Of a stretch of 50,369 nucleotides of DNA, positions 9,095 to 17,668 are shown in pieces (position 1 is the stretch's first letter; every line of letters begins with the position of its first letter). The translations under genes were made by a program, and so were the position numbers. The notes beneath the pieces were generated by a model, which did no database searches, had not been told where the DNA came from, and worked only from the letters and a program-made list of their open reading frames with translations. The stretch comes from Rhodoferax sp. OV413 (lineage in GTDB: Bacteria; Pseudomonadota; Gammaproteobacteria; Burkholderiales; Burkholderiaceae_C), in NCBI RefSeq assembly GCF_945881795.1, contig NZ_CAMCVG010000007.1, positions 1 through 50,369 on the forward strand. Reading direction: 5' to 3'.

Positions 9095-10492
9095 TTAAGA
9101 ATTCAGGTGCTTGGCTTGCAGGCGGGGCGTGCCGTGTTGCAGAACGCCGCCCACGGTGTAGAACGAGCCGAACACAAGAATTCTATCAGCGGGGTCTGCG
9201 GCGGCGATGGCGGCATCCAGCGCCTGCTGGGGGTTCGCGAAGGTGGCAGAGGTGGCGTCTTTGCGGGTGTTTTGGGCCAACCACTGGGCCTGCAGGGTGG
9301 TGCCGCTGGCCGCGCGCGGGCTGGGCAAATCGGTGAAATACCAGCGGTCGATCACCGGGCTGACCTTTGCCAGCATGGGAGCGAGGTCTTTGTCTGCCAT
9401 GGCGCCGAACACCGCGTGGGTGGTCGGAAAAAAGCCCATCGCGTCCAGGTTGGCTGCCAGGGCGGCAACCGAGTGGGGGTTGTGGGCCACATCCAGCACC
9501 AGGGTGGGCTGGCCGGGAATAATCTGAAAGCGCCCGGGCAGCTCCACAAAGGCCAGCCCGTTGCGCACCGCTTGTGCAGTGACCGGCAGCTTCTCGCGCA
9601 TGGCGGTCAGCGCGGCCAGAACGCCGGCGGCATTCATCAGCTGGTTGGCGCCGCGCAAGGCGGGGTAGGCCAAACCGCTGTAGCGACGCAGGTCGTCGTT
9701 CCCGGCAGCCGCGCGCCCGGCCCAGCCCCATTGCTGCTTGTCGCCCGAGAAATGAAAGTCCACCCCGATGCGGCCCAGATCCGCGCCCAGCGCGGCGGCA
9801 TGGTCCAACACACTTTGCGGCGGCATAGGGTCGCTCACCACCACGGGGCGCCCTGCGCGCATGATGCCGGCCTTCTCGCGGCCTATGGTTTCGCGGTCGG
9901 GCCCGAGCAGCTCGGTGTGATCGAGGTCGATGCTGGTGATGATGGCGCAGTCGGTGTCAATAATGTTCACCGCGTCCAGCCGCCCGCCCAAGCCCACCTC
10001 CAGAACGACCGCATCCAGCGGCTCCTGCGCCAGCGCCCACAAAATCGCCAGGGTGGTGAACTCAAAGTAGGTGAGCGCAATTTCGGAGCCTTTTGGGGCT
10101 CTAGCGCCCTCCACCATTGCGCAAGCTGCTGCAATTTTTGTAGCAGATGCCGCCTCTCCGTTCAGGCGCATACGCTCTTCGAAGTGCACAAGGTGGGGCG
10201 ATGTGTAAACGCCGGTCTTGAACCCGGCCTGGCCCAGAATGGACTCCAGCATGGCGCAGGTCGAACCCTTGCCGTTGGTGCCGGCCACGGTGAACACCGG
10301 GCAGTCAAAGCGCAAACCCATGCGCTGCGCCACAGTGCGCACCCTCTCCAGCCCCATGTCGATGCCGTTGGGCCCCATTGGATGCAATCGCTCACAGTGG
10401 GCCAGCCAGTCAGCCAGGGGTGATTGCGCGGTCAGGGCCGCGTCGCGCGCGTGCGGCAGGTTTTCAGGCAAGGTTTCGGGCAGGTTTTGCAT
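9095..10492 (-). CDS. folC: Dihydrofolate synthase/folylpolyglutamate synthase with repeat-encoded insertion
   Basis: Mur-ligase-family ATP enzyme that adds glutamate to dihydropteroate and to folates. It has the P-loop VAGTNGKGSTCAML, the SPHLVHFEERMRLNG segment, the DHTELLG motif and a C-terminal ligase domain (LDVAHNPHSVAAL). I place the start at ATG 10492 (465 residues; ATG 10504 is also possible) because the open frame to 10774 runs antisense through the neighbouring ArsC-like gene. Between LNGEAAS and LTYFEF, residues reading TKIAAACAMVEGARAPKGSEI are encoded by a copy of a dispersed repeat (10091-10144), which lengthens a loop. The frame remains open, so the enzyme is probably functional. 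Confidence 0.92.
   Translation of the reverse strand: MQNLPETLPENLPHARDAALTAQSPLADWLAHCERLHPMGPNGIDMGLERVRTVAQRMGLRFDCPVFTVAGTNGKGSTCAMLESILGQAGFKTGVYTSPHLVHFEERMRLNGEAASATKIAAACAMVEGARAPKGSEIALTYFEFTTLAILWALAQEPLDAVVLEVGLGGRLDAVNIIDTDCAIITSIDLDHTELLGPDRETIGREKAGIMRAGRPVVVSDPMPPQSVLDHAAALGADLGRIGVDFHFSGDKQQWGWAGRAAAGNDDLRRYSGLAYPALRGANQLMNAAGVLAALTAMREKLPVTAQAVRNGLAFVELPGRFQIIPGQPTLVLDVAHNPHSVAALAANLDAMGFFPTTHAVFGAMADKDLAPMLAKVSPVIDRWYFTDLPSPRAASGTTLQAQWLAQNTRKDATSATFANPQQALDAAIAAADPADRILVFGSFYTVGGVLQHGTPRLQAKHLNS
10091..10144 (-). repeat. Dispersed palindrome-like repeat, copy A (inside folC)
   Basis: On the minus strand the core (10097-10131) reads CAGCAGCTTGCGCA, ten variable bases, then GCGCTAGAGCC. 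The same 14+10+11 layout occurs at 11363-11397 and 49259-49293. This copy lies in frame inside folC and encodes AAACAMVEGARA. Confidence 0.7.
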
Positions 10493-10540
10493 ACAGGCAG
10501 CCATTGTCGCGCAGGCCGCCGGCACTGCGACAATAAGGCC

Positions 10541-10903
10541 ATGACAGCCCCTCGAACCATCCTCTACGGCATTCCCAACTGCGACACGGTCAAGAAAGCC
10601 CGCACCTGGCTTGAAGACCACCACGTTGACGCCGGCTTTCACGACTTTAAAAAGCAGGGCGTGCCCGAAGGGTTGCTGCCCGGCTGGATATCCGCGGTGG
10701 GCTGGGAAACACTGCTCAACCGCAAAGGCACCACCTGGCGCAAGCTCGACGCGGCAACCCAAGCTGCCGTGCAAGGCGCCGACTCTGCCACCGCGTTGAT
10801 GCTGACCAACCCTAGCGTGGTCAAACGCCCGGTTGTGGTCTGGGCCGATGGCACGGTGACGGTGGGCTTCTCGGAGGCGGCTTTTCTGGCCCGCGTGGGC
10901 TGA
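10541..10903 (+). CDS. yffB: ArsC/Spx-family protein (YffB-like)
   Basis: Thioredoxin-fold protein of the arsenate reductase-like Spx/MgsR group, 120 residues. The N-terminal LYGIPNCDTVKKARTWL carries the single family cysteine without a CxxC partner. The sequence GWETLLNRKGTTWRKLD and the KRPVVVWADG segment match the YffB branch. The role of YffB is unclear; members are thought to use glutathione, but arsenate reduction is not established. ATG 10541 is 48 nt from the divergent folC start. Confidence 0.85.
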   Translation: MTAPRTILYGIPNCDTVKKARTWLEDHHVDAGFHDFKKQGVPEGLLPGWISAVGWETLLNRKGTTWRKLDAATQAAVQGADSATALMLTNPSVVKRPVVVWADGTVTVGFSEAAFLARVG

Positions 10904-11006
10904 AACGGACGCGCTAAAGCGCTGCCCTAAAATCGCGCGCTACGCCGCACACCTGACGGCCGCCCCGAACATTTTTATCTTTTCCCCAACTTTTTCAGCT
11001 TTCACC

Positions 11007-11333
11007 ATGACCACGACCCACTTCGACGGCGTTTCCATCACCACCAAAGCCAATGTGTACTTCGACGGCAAGTGCGTGAGCCACGGCTTCACCCTGGCCG
11101 ACGGCACCAAGAAGTCGGTCGGCGTGATCCTGCCCGCCACCCTGACATTCAACACCGGCGCGCCTGAAATCATGGAATGCGTAGGCGGCAGCTGCGACTA
11201 CAAGCTCGACGGCTCCGACGTGTGGGTGCAGTCCTCGGAAGGCGGAAAATTCAACGTGCCCGGCAACGCGAAGTTCCAGATCCGCGTGACCGAGGGCTTC
11301 GAGGCCTACCACTACATCTGCCACTTCGGCTAA
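11007..11333 (+). CDS. ppnP: Pyrimidine/purine nucleoside phosphorylase
   Basis: Small cupin-fold enzyme (former DUF1255/YaiE) that phosphorolyses a range of nucleosides to base plus ribose 1-phosphate. The 108-residue product shows the conserved SVGVILPATLTFNTGAPEIM, the FNVPGNAKFQIRV strand pair and the C-terminal YICHFG. The length is close to E. coli PpnP (94 residues) with a short N-terminal extension. It lies upstream of argG with a dispersed repeat copy between them. Confidence 0.88.
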   Translation: MTTTHFDGVSITTKANVYFDGKCVSHGFTLADGTKKSVGVILPATLTFNTGAPEIMECVGGSCDYKLDGSDVWVQSSEGGKFNVPGNAKFQIRVTEGFEAYHYICHFG

Positions 11334-12746
<1,413 letters not shown>

Positions 12747-12760
12747 GCCTGACGCGCCCC

Positions 12761-12797
12761 AAACAACAAACCCCCGCAATCGCGGGCTTTGTTGTTT
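12761..12797. terminator. Intrinsic terminator after argG
   Basis: AAACAACAAACCCCCGC pairs with GCGGGCTTTGTTGTTT around an AATC loop. It starts 15 nt after the argG stop and is nearly symmetric, so it could stop transcription from both sides. It marks the right edge of the housekeeping block. Confidence 0.85.
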
Positions 12798-12850
12798 AAG
12801 GGGATCGATACCGCTATGCAGGCGGGGGCTCCAAACTGCCATGAAGACCC

Positions 12851-12988
12851 TCAGTCCTTAGCCACCACGGTGTCATACAGGCCGTAATGTGTCAGGCCGC
12901 TGTGGCTCAGGATACCGGTGTAACGCAGTGAGGCGTCCTCATACCGCCGAAAGGCAAACACCGCCGCATTCATCTGCTCGGTGGCCTC
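12851..12988 (-). other. Possible gene relic, minus strand
   Basis: The minus strand is open here and reads EQMNAAVFAFRRYEDASLRYTGILSHSGLTHYGLYDTVVAKD before a TGA at 12851, with GC-rich third positions typical of the surrounding genes. I do not recognise the protein. Upstream the frame runs antisense into the patatin-like relic, so this could be the 3' tail of a gene whose front was lost when the phospholipase fragment was joined here. The evidence is only codon composition. Confidence 0.25.
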
Positions 12989-12989
12989 G

Positions 12990-14266
12990 CCGCAGCAGAA
13001 CAGCAGGTTTCCGCGCTGCAGCCCCTGGCCTTGCCTGAGGCCGATTTTGCCACCTGGCAGAACAGCCTGCGCACGGCAGCGTCCGCATCGACAGCCATCG
13101 CAGATCGTGTGGAGATCGCTCCTATGCAAAATGTGGCGCCCCAGGCCGTGGCGCGACACGTGACCCAGCGACCCGGCGCGCCACTGGACGTCGATGCCCT
13201 GGATCGTGATTTGCTGCGCGCCTACGGTGACGGTAGTTTCGACAGTGTTTACTATGCTCTGCTGGGAACGCGCGACCGCCGATTGCTACGCATTACACCT
13301 GTAGAAAAGCCTTGTGGCCCAGACTATCTGCGGCTGGGCTTCAATTTGGAATCGAACCTAGACCAAGGGTCTACGTATGCGCTGCGAGTGGGCTACCACC
13401 GCACATGGATCAACCAATTAGGTGGTGAACTGCTGTTCACCGGGCAGATAGGCAACACCATGGGCGCTGGTGCAAAGTGGTGTCAACCGCTGGACGAAGC
13501 GCAGCGCGTTTTCTTCGGCACTAGCATCGCCCACCGGCGCAATCGGGCGGATCTGTACGAAAACGACGCGCGCATCGCCCAGTACGGTCTTCAGAACACG
13601 ACTACCGATTTGCATTCCGGCTTGAATATCGGAACGCTGGGCCAAGTACGACTGGGCTGGCGGGACCAGCGTCGCACAACCACTGTCGAAACCGGAACGC
13701 CGATGGTGCAGGGGGAGAGGCTGGATACTCGTGGATGGGCTGTGGGCATAGACTTTGACCAGCTCGACCGCCTGTGCATCCCGACTGGCGGTTGGTCTTT
13801 GAATGCTGATATTTTAGATGGGAGCAATTCCGGCTACACCCGCGTAAACCTCTCCAGCTAGGGTGCCACGCGAGTGGGGCAATGGGTGTTGGGTGCTCGC
13901 GCTACCTACTCCGGCTCAAGCCGCGGCCAGCTGCCACCGGCGGCAGCGGCCACGCTGGGCGGGTTCATGAACATGTCGGCCTATGCACCAGGCCAATTGT
14001 TCGGTGACGATATCCATTATTCCCACGTCCGTGTTGAGCGCATTGTCGGAACTCTGCCGATGGGTCTGCGCGGCGATATGCGCATGGGCTTCGCGTTGGA
14101 GGCAGGCAGGGTTGGCGTGCCTTACGCGGAAACGGCACGTACCGGTGCGCTCCAATCCGTAACCCTTTATGTGGGTGGCTAAACCCCATTGGGTCCCGTC
14201 TATATCGGCTTCGCGCGGGGAGACTCCGGCGTCTCTAATGTCTATCTGTTCTTGGGAACGCCTTGA
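12990..14266 (+). pseudogene. 3' part of patatin/BamA-like phospholipase gene, with two in-frame stops
   Basis: One frame reads from about 12990 (AAAEQQVSALQPLALPEADF) through a POTRA-like part (RPGAPLDVDALDRDLLRAYG) and a surface-antigen beta-barrel (YLRLGFNLESNL, GGELLFTGQIG, WAVGIDFDQLDRL) to a barrel end (VYIGFARGDSGVSNVYLFLG, stop 14264-14266). This is the C-terminal half of the PlpD/RssA-type phospholipase family. The N-terminal patatin catalytic domain is absent. TAG at 13859-13861 and TAA at 14180-14182 interrupt the frame, yet family-like sequence continues in the same frame after each, so both look like simple nonsense changes in a truncated gene. A TTG at 13031 and other starts inside are unlikely to be used. 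Confidence 0.85.
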
Positions 14267-14358
14267 TCTGAAGCCAGCTGGGCCAAATGCCACGCAAGCT
14301 GGTCAGGCGCCACTACGATGCATTTGGACTAGACTGCACGGATGCAAACCACCGAAAC

Positions 14359-15078
14359 ATGATCTCCAGTTTCAATAGTTACACGGCCGGGCTGATGGAT
14401 GTGCTGCCCTCACATGTAGCAGAGGCCCTGCTTGCGGCTGGTAGGCGGGTGCACTACACGACAGGCCAACTGGTGCAAAGCCGGGGCGACCATGCGGCTG
14501 AGTTGGTCATCGTCCTGCGTGGTCATGTCCGCATGACGACCATTTGCGAGGATGGCTCCGAGTTGCTGTCGAGTATTCTGGGCCCGGGACAACAATTCAA
14601 CGAAGTTACTATATTCGCGCAGGCGGATCGAACCCATGACGCCATTGCCGTTGGGGACACCGAACTACTGATGCTGGACGAAACAGCCTATTACCAATTC
14701 GCGAAACTTCACCCGGAAATCATCCAGGCTCTGCTTATAAGTAACGTCCAACGAGTACATCAGTTGGTGGAGTTACTCAATGATGTTAGGGCATTGCCCA
14801 AGACCGTCGTTTTGGCGAGGATTCTCTTCAAGAATGCCTGGCGTATAAGAGGAGACAGTAAGTCTAACGCGGTGGACATGGACATCGCGCAGGAAGACAT
14901 TGCAATGTTTCTTGGCGTTACCAGGCCGTATTTGAACAAGATACTTGGGCAACTCACCGATCATGGGCTCATCAAACTTTCATACCGCAAGGTACATGTT
15001 TTGGACATGCAGGGGTTTGAGAATTGGATAAAAGAGCGGCTCACTTACTACCCGGTGGACGAATCAAAGTTCGTTTAA
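14359..15078 (+). CDS. Crp/Fnr-family transcriptional regulator
   Basis: A 239-residue regulator with an N-terminal cyclic-nucleotide-binding-type beta-barrel (about 20-130, GQLVQSRGDHAAELVIVLRG) and a C-terminal winged helix (about 165-225) whose recognition helix region is QEDIAMFLGVTRPYLNKILG. There is no Fnr-type N-terminal cysteine cluster, so it probably does not hold an Fe-S centre. The frame is open back to 14287, but the MISSFNS start fits the family better. Its codons are more A/T-rich than the housekeeping genes on the left. It lies at the edge of the accessory block and may control part of it; no target site is shown. Confidence 0.85.
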   Translation: MISSFNSYTAGLMDVLPSHVAEALLAAGRRVHYTTGQLVQSRGDHAAELVIVLRGHVRMTTICEDGSELLSSILGPGQQFNEVTIFAQADRTHDAIAVGDTELLMLDETAYYQFAKLHPEIIQALLISNVQRVHQLVELLNDVRALPKTVVLARILFKNAWRIRGDSKSNAVDMDIAQEDIAMFLGVTRPYLNKILGQLTDHGLIKLSYRKVHVLDMQGFENWIKERLTYYPVDESKFV

Positions 15079-15140
15079 TTTCCCGCAAGCGTGGCTGGTC
15101 ATTGCGCCTAACGCAAGAAGTCCCCGATGACGCGGGCAGG

Positions 15141-15398
15141 TCAAACAAGCACCTGATTTGCCTGGCGCATCCGCCATATCCAGGAGATTCTGGTCCAGCC
15201 AAGCATATCCAGTAATTGGTAACGATAGCGGTGCGGGTCACCGCCTTTGGCATGGTCAGTGAACAGTTTGACCGCTTCGGGGTTGCGGCGCAGGTCGCCA
15301 CCATACAGGTCTGGCGCAACACGCATCACGTAACCTTTTTTGGTATAGCGTCGCGGGTCTACCCCATACACCAGCACACGTGGATGACTTGGCACCAT
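15141..15398 (-). CDS. Small hypothetical protein, last gene of leftward operon
   Basis: An 85-residue frame starting MVPSHPRVLVYGVDPRRYTK, preceded by a good ribosome-binding site (GGAGAGACA before the ATG at 15398). An upstream ATG at 15434 is in frame but lacks a comparable site. It lies 76 nt downstream of the FGE gene on the same strand. It has no signal peptide or membrane segment, and has many Arg, Tyr and Asp residues (LYGGDLRRNPEAVKLF, GGDPHRYRYQLLDML). I do not recognise the family. The C-terminal tail ISWIWRMRQANQVLV looks unlike the rest, so the gene may be 3'-truncated. Confidence 0.5.
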   Translation of the reverse strand: MVPSHPRVLVYGVDPRRYTKKGYVMRVAPDLYGGDLRRNPEAVKLFTDHAKGGDPHRYRYQLLDMLGWTRISWIWRMRQANQVLV

Positions 15399-15474
15399 TG
15401 TCTCTCCACCCATTGATGTGGCGGCCCTCCCCAAGTCAAAGCTAGTGCAGAGGGCATGTTCAAACGTCAGTTGG

Positions 15475-16389
15475 TTACGGAGATACAGTTTGCGCTATGG
15501 GAAAGCCGATGTGGGCAGTGCTGAAATCCACCTCAAGGCTTGTCCGAGCTGCTACGCGGTACCTCTGGCAGTAGTCCTCACTGCACAGGTAGGATCCTCC
15601 CTTTATGGTGAAACGGGGCTCAGCTGGGCCGAAGCGCGTCTCGGTCCACTCCCAGACATTGCCTATCATGTCATAAGCGCCGATTTTGCTGGTTTCGAAA
15701 CAGGCTACAGGTGCGGTACCGGCAAAGCCGTCTCGACGCGAATTCAGCACAGGGAATACTCCCGTCCAGACGTTGGCGCGCAATGTGCCATCCGGGCGGC
15801 GCGCCCCAGACTCAGGATCCGCAGGATCGAACAGGCCAAGACTGGCCGCGTACTCCCATTCGACCTCGGTTGGTATTCTTCCGCCCTTCCAAGATGCATA
15901 GGCTCGCGCGTCGTTCAACGTGACATGGACAACCGGGTGGAGCGACCGACCGTCTATCGTGGAGCCGGCGCCTTCCGGAGTGCGCCAAGTCGCATCGCGG
16001 TCGAGGAACCACCAGGAAAGGAATTTCTCGGGGGTGTTGCTCTCGGTGAACTTTGCCGAACCACCATTTTGTTCGGCCTCGGTGACATATCCCGTGGCCG
16101 CAACGAAGTCGGCGAACTGGCTGTTTGTCACCTCATGGGCCTGCAAACGAAAAGGCGACAAAAACACCTTCTGAGGCGGTCCCTCCTCTGGATATCTGGA
16201 GTCGGCGCCTTGAATGAAACCTCCGCCAGGAATGTCGATGAAGCTTCCGAGGTCGGCGTGTTTCAGCGCACAGACGTCAACGGATGCCCTCTCATTCGCT
16301 CTGTCCCTCCATAGGACCGAAACTGTGACGAGAAGGGCCGTGGCGGCCAAGGCAACAAGACCGAGCGTCGTCAAGCCCCAATGTTTCAT
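15475..16389 (-). CDS. Formylglycine-generating enzyme (sulfatase-modifying factor), membrane-anchored
   Basis: SUMF1/FGE-family protein of 304 residues that oxidises the active-site cysteine of a type I sulfatase to formylglycine. The fold signatures IPGGGFIQGADS, EVTNSQFADFV, RIPTEVEWEYAA and IGNVWEWTE are present. The C-terminal GGSYLCSEDYCQRYRVAAR holds both catalytic cysteines, Cys269 and Cys274, aligned with the copper-binding pair of human SUMF1 (GGSYMCHRSYC). Residues 5-27 form one hydrophobic segment, either a signal anchor or a signal peptide. Flanking charges (one Lys before, three Arg and two acids after) do not settle the topology. It is in an operon with a sulfatase, its obvious client. 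Many SUMF1-fold proteins are not FGEs, but the paired cysteines and the neighbour make this one convincing. Confidence 0.88.
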   Translation of the reverse strand: MKHWGLTTLGLVALAATALLVTVSVLWRDRANERASVDVCALKHADLGSFIDIPGGGFIQGADSRYPEEGPPQKVFLSPFRLQAHEVTNSQFADFVAATGYVTEAEQNGGSAKFTESNTPEKFLSWWFLDRDATWRTPEGAGSTIDGRSLHPVVHVTLNDARAYASWKGGRIPTEVEWEYAASLGLFDPADPESGARRPDGTLRANVWTGVFPVLNSRRDGFAGTAPVACFETSKIGAYDMIGNVWEWTETRFGPAEPRFTIKGGSYLCSEDYCQRYRVAARTSLEVDFSTAHIGFPIAQTVSP

Positions 16390-16404
16390 GCTAAAGCGAC
16401 GCCC

Positions 16405-16818
16405 TCAACTCTTGGTTTGATCAGCGGTCAACTTGCTCGCCACGCTGATTAGAAAAGCCGCGACTACAAGCTCGAAAACCACCATGTCTAAAGGTAAACC
16501 AGCACCGTGAAAAAGCCATGCGATGACACGACCCACTGCTGCGAATACCAAAAGCAACACAGCCGGGTAGAGCCATATCGCACTGTGGTTCAAGAGTGCG
16601 ATGAGGATCGATACGCCCATCGCCAGAAAAAAGGACGCCAGATCACCAATCTGGGTACTCAACCCTTCGCCGGCGAGCAGTGGCATTCGCATGAGCGCTG
16701 ATACAACTCCAGGCACAAAAAGCCACCCTAGCCCAAGCAATGTAAATAGAGCAGCCATCACCCCAAGAGTCACCGTCCATGCCCGGCCTATCTCAGTCCC
16801 TTTGTCCGCAGGATTCAT
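16405..16818 (-). CDS. DUF4345-like small membrane protein
   Basis: A 137-residue protein from the ATG at 16818, which lies 5 nt after the SDR stop; the longer frame to 16872 overlaps the SDR gene and is unlikely. It has four hydrophobic segments (around WTVTLGVMAALFTLLGLGWL, LASFFLAMGVSILIALL, WLYPAVLLLVFAAVGRVIAW and MVVFELVVAAFLISVA), in line with the DUF4345 family. Function is unknown. Its place between SDR and FGE in a tightly spaced operon suggests a role with the membrane-bound sulfatase system, but nothing in the sequence says what. Confidence 0.65.
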   Translation of the reverse strand: MNPADKGTEIGRAWTVTLGVMAALFTLLGLGWLFVPGVVSALMRMPLLAGEGLSTQIGDLASFFLAMGVSILIALLNHSAIWLYPAVLLLVFAAVGRVIAWLFHGAGLPLDMVVFELVVAAFLISVASKLTADQTKS

Positions 16819-16823
16819 CTGGG

Positions 16824-17615
16824 TCACACACCGAAGATACGCAGCAGGCGGACAAGCAGCGCAAAAGTCCACGGTGCCACATAGCGCAGCTTTGGATTGG
16901 ACGCCTCGGCCGCCGCGACGATTTTGCGGACGATGCTTTCGGTCGATCCGACTTCAAGCCAACGCAATCTCGCATCGCTCGCTTTCTTTCGCGCCTCAAT
17001 CTGCTCGCGCGAGAACATCGAACCCTCTTTTTCTATATGCTCAAACTGACTACCGACCAACTTCTGATTGAATCCGGTGTTGTAGGGGCCGGGCTCAACT
17101 ACCGAGACATGAATGCCTTTGCCAAGTTCCTTCATCTCCTCGCGAAGGCCAGCGGCCGCGGCAGAAATGGCAAATTTGGTCATTGAATAGGGCATCACAA
17201 ACGGCTCAGGTACGCGGCCGGTGATGGAGCTCATAAAAATAACTGTGCCGCCGCCGCGAGTGATCATGCTGCGGATGGCGATCTGCGTTAGTTCGAGCGC
17301 CGAGAACAAGTTGACTTCAAAGAGGCGACGAACCCGGTCTATCTTGACCTCGGCCAGTGAGCCCGAGAGGTTTTGTGCGGCGTTGTTGACCAGCACATCC
17401 AGGCCCAGCGTAGCAATCTTCTCTCTATCTTCGGCGTTGGTAATGTCCAGCTTGAAGACCCTTGCGCTTGGCCCGAGTTCGGATCGCAAGCTTTCAGCTT
17501 CAGCCTCGGAATACGTCGTGGCATAAACGGTGTGGCCCCGCGCCAGCAGAGATTTGGTTGCATCTTTGCCTATGCCTGTGCCGGCGCCCGTGATCAAGAT
17601 AGTTTTTTTGGTCAT
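16824..17615 (-). CDS. Short-chain dehydrogenase/reductase
   Basis: Classical SDR of 263 residues that oxidises an alcohol or reduces a ketone with NAD(P). It has the Rossmann motif TGAGTGIG (10-17), NNAA, the catalytic serine in MSSITG and YSMTK (Tyr/Lys), followed by PGPYNTGF. A C-terminal extension rich in hydrophobic and Arg residues (VAPWTFALLVRLLRIF) may associate with the membrane. It lies 53 nt after the sulfatase and 5 nt before the DUF4345-like gene. In context it could oxidise the hydroxyl released by desulfation; this is inference. Confidence 0.85.
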   Translation of the reverse strand: MTKKTILITGAGTGIGKDATKSLLARGHTVYATTYSEAEAESLRSELGPSARVFKLDITNAEDREKIATLGLDVLVNNAAQNLSGSLAEVKIDRVRRLFEVNLFSALELTQIAIRSMITRGGGTVIFMSSITGRVPEPFVMPYSMTKFAISAAAAGLREEMKELGKGIHVSVVEPGPYNTGFNQKLVGSQFEHIEKEGSMFSREQIEARKKASDARLRWLEVGSTESIVRKIVAAAEASNPKLRYVAPWTFALLVRLLRIFGV

Positions 17616-17668
17616 TTCAGAGTGGTGTTGCTGGTATGTCTTGTGCGGGGCACGTAATGGGCGACGAA

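Noticed and set aside
13859-13861. TAG as a recoded or read-through codon in the patatin-like gene
   Set aside because: A second stop (TAA) and a missing catalytic domain make simple gene decay more likely than recoding.
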